64,000 nucleotides of DNA from Climacteris rufus (taxonomy: Eukaryota; Chordata; Aves; Passeriformes; Climacteridae): the NCBI GenBank assembly GCA_013398175.1, contig VZRZ01007319.1:434001-498000 (forward strand), given 5' to 3'. Below the pieces are notes generated by a model that was not told where the DNA came from, searched no databases, and worked only from the letters and a program-made list of their open reading frames with translations. Positions 39,059-49,900 of the stretch are shown piece after piece. Numbering within the stretch: position 1 is the stretch's first letter; the number at the start of each line of letters is the position of its first letter. The translations under genes were made by a program, and so were the position numbers.

Positions 39059-39425
39059 CTCATCTGTTTTACATAATATTAGAGCCTTGAATTGCAGTAG
39101 TTCTGTGGCTATGACCTGTGCCCAGCTTTCTCCTCTGAATTTTCTGGTGTTGTGAGATTTAATCTACTTCTTGGCAAAATACCTTTTAAGCAAGTTTGAA
39201 GACTAGTATTTTTCTAATGCTCTCTGCTAGGGGACACAACTAGTTGTGAGTAGAAAGGTCCATTCCTTCTCATTGATGGTTTGTTTTCAGTCTGAGAAGC
39301 TGAATGGGCTGAATGTGGGTTCATCCAACTCCCGACATTTGCATTTAGAGGCTGGTCCCTTCTAGGCTGCACACAATGGGCTGGGGCTCTCCAATGGGTT
39401 GTTTCTGTAATGGTGACTTTGAACA

Positions 39426-39512
39426 GGCTGGGTTAGTTCAGTTGGTGAGCTTTTAGTGTGGCAGTGTGATTACAGTATTAGAAGGATGCCTTGGAGTCAA
39501 TGCCCTAGATGG
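39426..39512 (+). mobile_element. possible tRNA-derived SINE or tRNA pseudogene remnant
   Basis: GGTTAGTTCAGTTGGTGAGC at 39431 looks like a tRNA D-arm with internal A box (close to tRNA-Ile). GGAGTCAATGCCC at 39493 resembles a degraded B box. The gap between the boxes is about 15 bases longer than in a tRNA and contains a small GTGTGGCAGTGTG duplication. No clean cloverleaf folds, so no functional tRNA is claimed. Birds carry rare tRNA-Ile-derived SINEs, which is one possible source. Confidence 0.25.
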
Positions 39513-42500
39513 GAAATTCTGCTTGGAGCTGACCTTTACACAGAACATAAGGTTTTTATGGCAGTTTTTCACAGGCTGAAACATGGATCCATCTCACTGG
39601 GTGCCCAGCCAGTTCTGCTAATGGGGCTCCATCTACCCATCCATCCTCTCCTGCTTTTGCTTTCTGGGGAGAGAATGTGGGAGACAACATCTCACCTCTC
39701 TCATCTCTCCCCTCATGCCTCAAGCAGAAGGTCCCCTACGAGAAGTGAAAGAAAGGGACAGTGAGAGGCAGTATCTTTATTCTCCTTTATTCTCTTTTGT
39801 ACAGAAGCGGACAGGATCAGGCTCTCAACAAATCACAGTTGTGAAGAGCAGTTTCTCTCAATCCATGAGTGAAGCAGTAAAGAACCCATAGTAAACCCCA
39901 GGAGTAGTGTGGGGAGAAGGGTGTTTGTGCTGGCAGATAGTCCTAACTATCATTAATGCTTTTGTTCAGACCCGGTAGGTCTTGAATTCATTAAAATAAC
40001 AGTTTTAGTAGGATAGATGTGCTCTTTCATCCATCATGATATGAAGTGTGGTAGTGTTCCCAAGGAAAATGCGAGATGTGGGCTTAAGTCTTTTCAAAGG
40101 GAAGATGCAAGTGACCCCATGATTCTCTTTTCTCCCAAATAAGTTCTCCTCCTGCTCTAACAGAAAAGTCTGTGCATCTCATCTTACTTCCTCTGCTTTC
40201 TTAAGAGTGCAAACTGTGCAACTCCTCCCTGCTTGCCAGTTAGGAAGGCTAAAATATCCCTTCTTTTCATGCTGAAGTTTTTTACTGGAGCAATTCCTGG
40301 TACTTGTGTAACTGTAACCCCAAGAACAGTGTGATATCACTTTTGCGTTTGCTGGCCCTGTTTTTCTCTTGGTTGGTTTTTGGATGTGTTCCACTTGTAG
40401 TGCCTGCTCTGAGTCCTATTTTGGAGCTGCTGAGTCTCCAGATAGTGTGTGTGGTGCCCAGGACAGACCTGTGGTGTCTGCTCCAGGGTCTGAGCACATT
40501 ACAGTGATGAGCTACAGTACTGTTTGTTTGATTTATCCTTGAATCCTGTTGTAGTAAATCCTTAAGAAATGGAAAACCTGGTGAGTAAATAAGGGATATG
40601 CGAAACAGTTGATATCAAAGAAATCTAAAAATCTTTATTTCTATAATTGCAGGGTTTATGGGAAGAGATTATGTAGCTATTGGTGACATAACCTGATAAA
40701 GTGCTTTTGTTGCAGATGAAAATCTTATATACTGTCTTTTGATACAGAAAATGCTTGGTGTTTTGAGAGCATTTGTATCAGTAAAGACACATTTAGAGCA
40801 ATGCCCACAGTGCAGTATAGTTTGCAGGGTTAAAAAAATGGCTTTCAGATTGCAATCAGCATGAATAATTAATGTTTTACGTCAAAATGTGGATAAGTCG
40901 AAAGCAGGGTCCTAAAGGGATTCGATTTCCAAAACTATTCATTGCTCTTCTGTGCCAGCAAGAGAAATAAATAGACTGAGATAGAGAGATCGTAGCTGAG
41001 AGCAGAGCTGTACCATGGTGTGATACCTCTGTTGAAACAGGCAAGTGTAAAAGGTGACAGACATTGGATACAATGCAAAGTGCTACACACCTGGGGAGTA
41101 GGAATAATTGGCAGGGGTTTGGAACATGTGAGTGCTGCTTAGCATGCAAAGGAAAGCTCCTGACAGGCTCTTCATGGCTCATAAACCCATTATGCCACCT
41201 CAGTGCCATTGCAAATGCATACATCCAGTGGGAGCTGTTCTCCACCAAAGAGGCAATCATCCTTGTTTGGCAAGACTGCATTTGAGACTGCTGTGTGCCA
41301 TGCCTTGTGTTTCATTGGAAAACAGACCTTTGTGAAGTTAGGAAGAGTTTAAATGGGCAATTCAAATAGTAAAGGCAAGGCTGATGGAAATTAATTCCAG
41401 GTGCAAAAGGAAATTAAAGGGAAATAGCTGAACATAAGATAATAGAAAAGCAGAAAATAAACCATTTTCCTGAAAGAAAAACAAGGTGTTTTTTTAATTG
41501 AAAGTGTTCCTGTTCAGGTAGAGAGTAGACATAAGTGCTCAGCAATTAGAGGAGTTGTTCAGGTTTCCTGTTATTTCAAAAGTCACATGGTGTATCTGCA
41601 TCTTGTGTTGCACAAAGCTGCTGGAATAAGATCCGTGCAGTCTGAAGTGAAGGATAGTTGGGGTGCAAGTTCAAAAGAAACCTTGCATCAGGAGTTTGTT
41701 GGAAACTAATCTGCAGAATAAAAACTGGTTGGATGTGGATTGGCAGTGAGCAGTATTATTTAGGGTTTTTTATTTATATTGAGTTTTTTGTCATTAAATA
41801 ATGTGGTACATTTAGTTAATTGCAACATTAGGGCCAAGATCATTTTCAGCTTGTTACTACAGATTTGTGCAAATATAACAGAAAGCACAAAGTAGACATT
41901 GGTACTTCTTAGGAAGACTTAAAATCTAACTGTGTGAAATAAATTGCCCGTTAAGATAATAATGTGTCTGATTATGAACAATGAGTGTGTTAAGAAAAGG
42001 TCTGAGAACTTGGCATGACTACCAGTGAGGAAAGAAATATTAAAGATCATTAGATGGGTGGGCTTCAGCCTTCAACAGTGAAATTGCTCCATGTACTGAA
42101 ATGCAGTAATAGTCATTTTTTTCTAAATTGGAAGCTGGGTATTTTATGTTTCGGCAACATTAACAGATGAAGTGATTCCCAGACAGTGGTGGGAATGACA
42201 AAACTGGCTCTTGTTCTCCAGGAAAACTAAATAAGTGATGTTATCTTTGGGGGGGCCTTTGATCTGCCTGCTATGCTTCTCAAATCCAAAAAGTAGGCGA
42301 CTCCTGTTGTCTGTTACTGGACTGTCTAGAAATCAACCCTACTGAAAGCTGTGGGAAAATAATAAGAACATACAGAACGGATCCAAGATGACCTGGCCTC
42401 TTTTTTTTTTCTATGTAGTATATTTCAAACATGATTGTAAAAATTCTTTTATATTACTTGAATGCAAAGTATTTTGATTTTTGGTGGGGTTTTTTTTCAT

Positions 42501-45081
42501 TACAACCCCAAGTCTTACTTAAACCCTGTATGAAGTCTGTATGAACTTCAAGAGTATTAAGAATTACAGTAAATTCTTGAGAGCTGTCTCACAGCCAAAC
42601 AGCCTGTGAAAAAGTCTCAGGTTTAGTTTCCCCTTTTCTACTCTGGAATGGCAGCTCAGACAGAAGAAAGTGGGAGGGGAGTACATCACCCTCTTGCCGT
42701 AAGTGCAGGTCCCAGTATTTCTCTGTGTCTCAGCAAGATCTCTCAGATCCTGGAAAAAAAATCAGAACAAGTTCCCAAAAGCACTGAGTATCAGCAGCAG
42801 CTGTGACCCGTAAACATCACATTTGTGGCACCGGCGTCAAGATGAGATCTCAGCAGTGTGACTACAGGTACCAATGCACACGGCAGTTCCCTCTCCCAGT
42901 TGAGCAGACTGATCAGGCTGGGACTGGCTGGGACTGCTTTCCTCTTTGAAGGCAAAAAAGCCAGAAAAAGAGTGCAAGGTCTGGGTTACTTTCCATTCCT
43001 GCAAGTACCAGCTTTTTTTGGAACAGCAAAGGTGTGAAATCAGCCTACGGAGCCTGCTGTCAGCAGTGGGTGTCGCAGCCCACAGCCAGTCAATAGTCAT
43101 TATGAGCCAAAAAGGCAGAGAAATCCGGCCAACTTGAGCAAAAGATGCAGCAGCAGAGAAAAGCGCAGAATTCTGGCATTTGCTTCTTGCATCGTGGTCT
43201 GCTTTTATTCTTGCTGTATTAAAACTGTCAAAGCTTTATGCTAATGTGGTTTATTCCTAGCCAGTGATTATTATGCTTTGAATTAGCAGTGCTCTTGAGA
43301 GCATTTCTCATGAAAAAAATTATGTCCTTCTGAGAAATGCGAATGAGAAGGAAAAAGAGCTGTTACTTGCATTAGCTTGGAGCTCTGTGTGTTTGGAGAG
43401 GGTGAAGGAGAAGGGCCACGGTCATGACTGAAGGCAGGCACTGCAGGACTCTGAGGCCACAGATTTGTGTGAGAGACAATACTGAAATTCAGGAAAGAGC
43501 AGTGAAAATATGGAAATGGTTTTGACACTGTGTTTGGCTTTCAATGAACCCACCCTTTGGGTAAATTCTTTTTGACTCCAATGTTAGTTTTGCCTGACTG
43601 TAAATCCATACTGATTTACCCTGAGTGGGAAAAGCTTCCCTGGGGGCTCTGAGAGCACAGCTGGTGTGGCACAGAGGAGATGTAGGTTGTGAAAGGAGAG
43701 TGTCTTTAAGGGGTGTCAGTTCTCCAGGGAATGGCCTCAGCAGTACCAGTTAGGACCAGCTATCAAAGAGGAGTTGGTGCAGCTCTGAGATTCAGTAACT
43801 AAGGCACCTGGATAACTGAAATCTTGGCTCAGTGATGGGGAAGAGGAGAGAGGGTGAGCAGCAAGAGGAATTTCGATATGTTTCAGCAGTAGGTTTATTA
43901 GCAGGAAGCCTAATTCAGCAGCAGCGATGGTGTGTCATTCCCGGTTTGCTCATTGGGCCACTTCCTGTATCCCCCAAACAAGGCAGCTAAGATAATACCA
44001 GCCCATTTGGCAGCATCTCTAAAAGATCACAGCAGTGGAACACAGTGCCATCTTATGTGCTTGAATAAGAGGTGTCTTAAAAATGGAGGAAGGGGAAAAG
44101 GCGTGGTCCCTTTGGTTCTGCATATAGTGGGCAGTAGTCCTGTACCCTGTGCTGGTCTTCAAGGCCCAGCAGATTCCAGTGAAATCAGAAAGTATAAGGA
44201 AATTTCTGATTTCCTCTTCTTTTTACCCTTATGGTTTATTCAGCATAACCAGGCAATTCCCGACCTTGATACAGTATGTCCCAGCCCCTGGATGGGACAG
44301 AGCCTTGTAATGGGTTCTTTGGATAACAAGGTATTTCTCCAGGCAGTCAGGCACAAAGAGCTGGAACAGAATGAAATGCTTTGGCCGGATTATCTTTTAT
44401 TCCCTCTGCTTTAAATTGAAAAAGATGTTCTCAGAAATGACTGTCTTTCTCTCCATTACCCCAAAGAATAGCAGTTTTTAACCATTTCCACTGAAACAGC
44501 TGGGCTCACTCTATCTTGCTAGCTAGCTTTTTTTCCTCTGGAAAGTTACAGACAGCTGTATCTGGCATTCATATTTTACAGGGAAAAGGATTGTGTTGTT
44601 AACGTTCAAAACAAACAAAAGAGCAGTAACAAAATAACCAACCTTCTTGCAAAAACCTGAGGGACTCAAATAGTAGTTCAATTGGAGTTCTGATAATGAA
44701 ACCTCCGTTGTGTTAGAAATGCACCTCTGGCTGTTCCCATGAAAACCAACCTAAATTTGGCTCACTTAAAGCCTCAAAAAAATGTCCATTGAGACATTAA
44801 GAATTTGCCAGCCAAAATCTCTGGTGATTTTGTCACTGTGGAGTGGGCGTGCACATCCCTTCAAAGCAGTATTCTTGCTGATGTTCCTGAGCCCATGCTC
44901 ATGCCTGAGGTTAATACTTAATGTACTAGAAGTGAATAGAAACACTGGGCTGTTGTCTTCAGAGCAAGGGAGGTGATAGTCTGTCCTGTCTTTATGAATC
45001 CAAACTGTGTGTGCAAACCACTCAAATCAATGTTAGTGGCAGTGTCACATTACAACACAAGCCTGGGAAATAGTATCCCTT

Positions 45082-45152
45082 AAAAAAAAAAAAAACACCA
45101 ACAACAATTCTAAAAAAAACCAAACCAACAACAAACCACACACAAAACCCCC
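45082..45152. repeat. A/C low-complexity tract
   Basis: A pure poly-A run of about 14 is followed by AACAACAA, AACC and CACACA words ending in a C run. It is the third and second-longest of the A/C-only tracts on the + strand in this window. Confidence 0.85.
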
Positions 45153-45704
45153 TCCTGTATGCTGACTGAATTATGGAGATGGCTTTTTTAGGGAGAGAGC
45201 TGCATGCTTCAGCCCAGGGCGGGGAGTCCCTATTGCATCCCTGGCAGCTGTGGCACAGAGACAACCTCTCTTGTGGACTTCTGGTGTCTTCCCACTGTTG
45301 GTGTTTTCTTTGTGGCCTGGCATTCCTCTCTTTGTGCCTCTAATCACAGGGATGTTATTTCCCAAAACTACCAGTGTAAATTTTTCCTTGCAAATGTGAG
45401 GCAGGGGACCATGCAATGTAACTGCACCGAGTGACCATCCCCAGACTTCTCTTGCTCTCTTCAGGTAGGAAGGGTAATTTAAATTATTCAGATATTTTTT
45501 TCAGTGTTGAGACTATCACGGTGTATTACAATGTAAAGGTTGCAGAAAACAGAAATCTGAAGAACAGAAGCTCAGTGAAAACTCTATCCCCTCCATGGGA
45601 ATTCAGCCCTAAATGTGGGCTGTATTAAAATCCAAAATTAAAAGTTTAAATGTTTAAAACTAAGTATAAGAATTGGAGGGAGATGAGTGGGCAGAAAAAT
45701 GGGA

Positions 45705-46199
45705 CTGGACTTGGGCCCCTCACTACAAGAAAGACACTGAAGTGCTGGAGCGTCTTCAAAGAAGGCCTGGTAAAGGTTCTGGAGCACAGGTCTAATGATT
45801 ATCTGAGGGAGCTGGAATTGTTTAGCCTGGAGAAAAGGAGAGTCATGGGTGGACCTTATTGCTCTCTACAACTTCCTGAAAGGAGCTTGTAGCTAGGTGG
45901 GGGTTGGTCTCTTCTCCCTGGTAACAAGTGACAGAACCAGAGGAAATGGCCTCAAGTTGCAGCAGGGGAGCTCTAGATTGCATACTAGGACAAATTTCTT
46001 CATGGAGAGGGTTGTAAAGCATTGGGACAGGCTGTCAGGGAGGTGATGGAATCCCCATCTTTTGAGGGATTTAAAAGATGTCTAGATGTGGCACTTGGGG
46101 ATGTGGTTTAGGGGTGGACTTGGCAGTGCTGGGTTAACGGTTGGACTCGATGATCTTAGAGGTCTTTTTCATCCTGAACAACTATATTATTCTATGACT
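45705..46199 (+). mobile_element. CR1 LINE 3'-end fragment, best preserved copy
   Basis: It runs from GGGCCCCTCACTACAAGAAA through GAAGTGCTGGAGCGTCTTC, GTTTAGCCTGGAGAAAAGGA, ACTTCCTGAAAGGAGCTTGT, GGGGTTGGTCTCTTCTCCC and TTGGGACAGGCTGTCAGGG. It ends with GGTTGGACTCGATGATCTTA and TATTATTCTATGA, which carries the terminal octamer. It covers the end of the reverse transcriptase ORF and the 3' UTR with in-frame stops. It lies in sense orientation, ending about 570 bp upstream of the PHACTR1 internal exon. It is less diverged than the other CR1 pieces here, hence probably the youngest. Confidence 0.95.
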
Positions 46200-46765
46200 T
46201 TTTAGTACCCCCTCTCTCACTAGGAAGTTCCTACTGTGGCCGCTTTTTGTAACCCAAGCAATTTTAATGGACATGGTAATGGTGCCAAAGGGTCATTTTT
46301 GATCAGGGTCCTTGCTCTTAATAAATATTAGTGGATGGAAATGTCTGTTTCCATTGCAGAAAAACAAACAAACAGACTTGTAATATTTATTTTAAACAAT
46401 ATTGCATCCGGTTTTTTGAGCTTTCTCTTCTCCAGACTGTCACAGTTCCCCAGGAATGGTGATGGCTGAACTGCCAGCTGTCTAGAGCGATGTAGAACAA
46501 TTTGTTAAAGATTATAACAACATAATAATCCATATTGCTGTTGAATCTTATTGTTACTACTGTTATTTACAGTAGATGAACAATTTCACTGAAAGAAAAT
46601 AAACTCATGTTAAAATATTCAGGACTACAGTTTTTTCCCTTTGTTACGGTTCTGTGTCCATGGAAAATTTCGGCCATCTGTGTGGTTCTGTAGTGATTTA
46701 TTAAAGCATGTATTTCACTTCCCCCTTTCCTTGTTTTTTTTCTCTTTTTCTTGTTGAAATTGCAG

Positions 46766-46930
46766 CTGAAGAGGTGGAAAGACTGGCTGCAATGCGTTCA
46801 GATTCTCTAGTACCTGGGACTCACACGCCTCCAATCAGAAGAAGAAGCAAATTTGCCACTCTTGGGAGACTCTTTAAGCCATGGAAGTGGAGGAAGAAGA
46901 AGAGTGAAAAATTTAAGCACACTTCAGCAG
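46766..46930 (+). CDS. PHACTR1: PHACTR1 internal coding exon (nuclear-localisation segment)
   Basis: The 165-bp exon follows a polypyrimidine tract and TTGCAG, and ends TCAGCAG|GTAATG, phase 1 on both sides. It encodes AEEVERLAAMRSD, then SLVPGTHTPPIRRRSKF, ATLGRLFKPWKWRKKKSEKF and KHTSA. This is diagnostic for the phosphatase and actin regulator family, and the AEEVERLAAMRSD start points to PHACTR1 rather than PHACTR2, 3 or 4. In the family this basic stretch (here residues 81-108 of the predicted product) acts as a nuclear-localisation element. It sits immediately before the first actin-binding RPEL motif, so G-actin and importin compete and nuclear entry responds to Rho-actin signalling. 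The RPEL exon is not in this window. Relative to the mammalian sequence as I recall it, there are two conservative changes (Asn to Thr and Ile to Leu in the LGR-F region). TPP and RRRS are plausible phosphorylation sites. Identification is firm. Confidence 0.96.
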
Positions 46931-49900
46931 GTAATGGTCGCATCAGGGGCGGTTTGTTAATCTGGAAACTTTTTTCTCAACAAGGCTAAAAATTTGTAAT
47001 ATAGTCTCAGTTTATGTTTTTAAACAGTTGAAGCTTCGCTTGGAGAGATTTATCAGACTTTAAGAGGAGATCTTTTACTTTTTTGCAAACTTTTTCTTTT
47101 AAAAAAATCAAAGCAACGCATTGGATACACTATAGTTAAAGCAGCAGCTCACCAAAGCTGTGTATTCAGGTTCTGCCACTACAGCTTGAGGGCAACCCAA
47201 AAGAAATCTTTGAATATTGATTTAGCAGATTGTGACTAAAGGAAATAGCAGTATGAAAAGATAATGCTAGTGGTCGATTTAGCCACATTTAAACTCTTGT
47301 GTATGCTGATAGAGGAGCGCGAAAAATACATGACAAAGAAGTTAACATTGTGTTGAGTAACTTGCATAACATGAAATTACTCGTTCCATTGGACAGCAAG
47401 GATGTGTCACTTGTTGTTTGAGAAAACCAAATCTCAATTCCTGCCACACCCCTCCTTCTGCCATTGCTTTCTCACACTCCTAGTTCAAGACCCTTTTTAG
47501 TTTTAAAAAAGGTATGGAAAACTGTAAAAATGTGGTTTTATATTGTAAATTGGTCTGAGCAAGAATCCGAGATCCGAGCACTGATGCATGTGGTGAAAGC
47601 TTTGTGCTCTATTTAGAAGGTTTCTTTTCTTTGTTCTTTCATGATGGCTAATAATTACTATATGTGGTTCTGCAAGTCTTTAGCCCAGATTGTCTGTGAG
47701 AAAACATGAAGTTTCTCCTGAATTCATATTGTTCTCACTAGTACTAGAAAGAGAGCAGTATCTTGCTCCTTCAAGTGCTAGAAGAGGCCTCAGTTACAGC
47801 CCAGTTGCTTTCTGCCCTGTGTATTGCACAGTGGAAGCTTTCAGTCAGGACTTGGGTGTACCTTGTAGCACCCCAAATGCTGTACTCCTGAAAATGGCCC
47901 ACAATTGGGTGAGAAGTCTCATTTAACTAAGTGAGAATTCTTGCATGAGGTTAAATGCAGAACAAGAGTTTTCAGGGTTTGTACCTGGAGGTGTTCTTCA
48001 CTGTGTGCTGTTTAGGTTACTTTCTGCTTTGCCAGCCAAAAACTAATGAACTGGAACAGACGGTATATTACTCTGAGTGATGATTGTATTTTTTGACTTC
48101 ACAGCTGAGAAGCTTTTGTCACCAAAAATGATGTGTTTCTGCAAAACAAAGGCTTGTCTTTCATGTTTTGTATCGGTCATCACCATAGTGTAGTGTAGCA
48201 GGATTTCCATGAAAACCATATAGCTCTTAGGGATATATGGACACTGTGGTGACAACTACTTTGAGTGCTGGATTATTTGGTTACAACTAGGAGAATAACC
48301 ATGGCTGTTCAGGAAGTACCACGGGTTGCCAAAGCCTGCCCACTGTTGATTTTTATGGTTTATCCAGCCCCAGGAGGTGAGGCTGAGCTGCACACTGCAG
48401 TGGTTAGACTGACTAGTTTGAAGTTGGATTGAATCTGCCTCCATAGTCTGCTCTGGGCAGTACAAGAACTGTTGCTTAGATTTGCCCCATTACTGAAATA
48501 TTTGGAAAGTACACAGCGCTTAAAACCAGACTGAAAACAAGTATTTTCTCTTCTCAGGGGAATAGGAAGTTTTACCAGACATGGCAGCATATCTTCTCCC
48601 CTAGTAAGAGGGAGTTCAGTGACTGGAAAACTAATTTAAAAGCTGAATCTCCAGGAACATTTGTCAGTTGCAGTAGTGGGTTTGATCTCAGTTGAATCCA
48701 AATTTTTTTTTTTTCTAAATTTCATTTCTAGTAAGTTAACAGTATCCTGCAGCTGCTCTGCAAAATTGCTATTCCTGTCAGCTCCCCTGCTACTAACTGC
48801 AGGAAAAGTGACAAGGATGTCAAATTCGCTGAGCACCCTGTAGAAGGCAGAGATAAAGATTTACTTCTGGACTGTGCGAGAGCTGGGACCCCACGGTTTC
48901 CATCATCCCCAACCCTGGGGAACAGCATCCTACAAGACCTCCTAGCAATTAAGCAGCATTGGTTGAACCTTGGATGTGTAGTACAAAAGATTTTACACAT
49001 GGAAAACTAGCATTTTTCTGCCAGGATTTCCATGACCTCTTGTCTAATACCTCTGATCTTACTGAGAAAATTTATTTAATCTTTATAATAAATCAAAGGA
49101 CAAGCTTGTGAGATGGCATAATGAGAGTCAGCATGAAACTTCATAATACAGGCTTATTTTCTTCTAGTGTGCTGATAAATGTGACACTTGGGAAAAAATA
49201 TTCTCATTAGTGTCCTGCAGGCATGCACCCAAGCTTTCCCACCTGCATAGAACATCAGTAATTATCCGAAAAATAAACAGTAATATAAGTATTTTATTAG
49301 GCTCTTATTTGCTGCAACAATGGATTCAATTATTTTTAATGTCAAAAGTAGTAAGGGTCAAAACACATAGCCTAGTCTGATGAAATTTCCTTTGGAATTA
49401 ATGGGAGTTTTGTTTCTGTGAGAGGACAGGAAGAAAGAGACAATCAGGCTATATATAAGGTTGAAAGGTTGCCTTTTTCTTGGTATTTCCAAGTGCTAAC
49501 ATTTTGTACCTGTATCTTTATAAGACTACAAGTTCTGATTATTTATTCAGAGAGGAATGTTTTAAAATGCAATTCAGCACTCAGTGGGAAAAAAAAAAAA
49601 ACTTTTAGTTAATACCTGGTAATTGTATAAGGTGAGACAGAAAACACGTAATTCGATTGATGGAGGACCTCAGTGTTATACTTATTTTGTGTGACTTCTT
49701 TCAGCACATCAATACTCAAATTGTGATATTTGAGCATAAAAAGTCCCCCATCCTCCATCTTTGTTATTGTATTGTCACTGACAAGCAGAAGATTAAGAGG
49801 ATGCACATTTCACAGTTTATGTGTATATAGGTTATTGGGTTTGGTATCTCTGTAGTGACCCTGCAGAAGGGTCCAAAGTCTGATGTTGCCATCGTACTGA

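Larger units (their letters stand above)
24535..46765 (+). other. PHACTR1 intron (22.2 kb) between the two exons
   Basis: The intron begins GTGAGT and ends with a polypyrimidine tract and TTGAAATTGCAG, so it is a GT-AG intron with phase 1 on both sides. No internal exon with recognisable PHACTR similarity is visible. Its contents are the splice-site-like clusters at 24785-24823 and 25109-25174, a purine-biased block (27330-28150), microsatellites, an LTR remnant, a tRNA-like remnant, an A/C tract and a CR1 fragment, all listed separately. The rest is unremarkable AT-rich DNA. Confidence 0.75.

Noticed and set aside
43932..44414. 160-codon + strand open frame
   Set aside because: No recognisable domain and no splice or promoter context; no exon similarity to PHACTR1.
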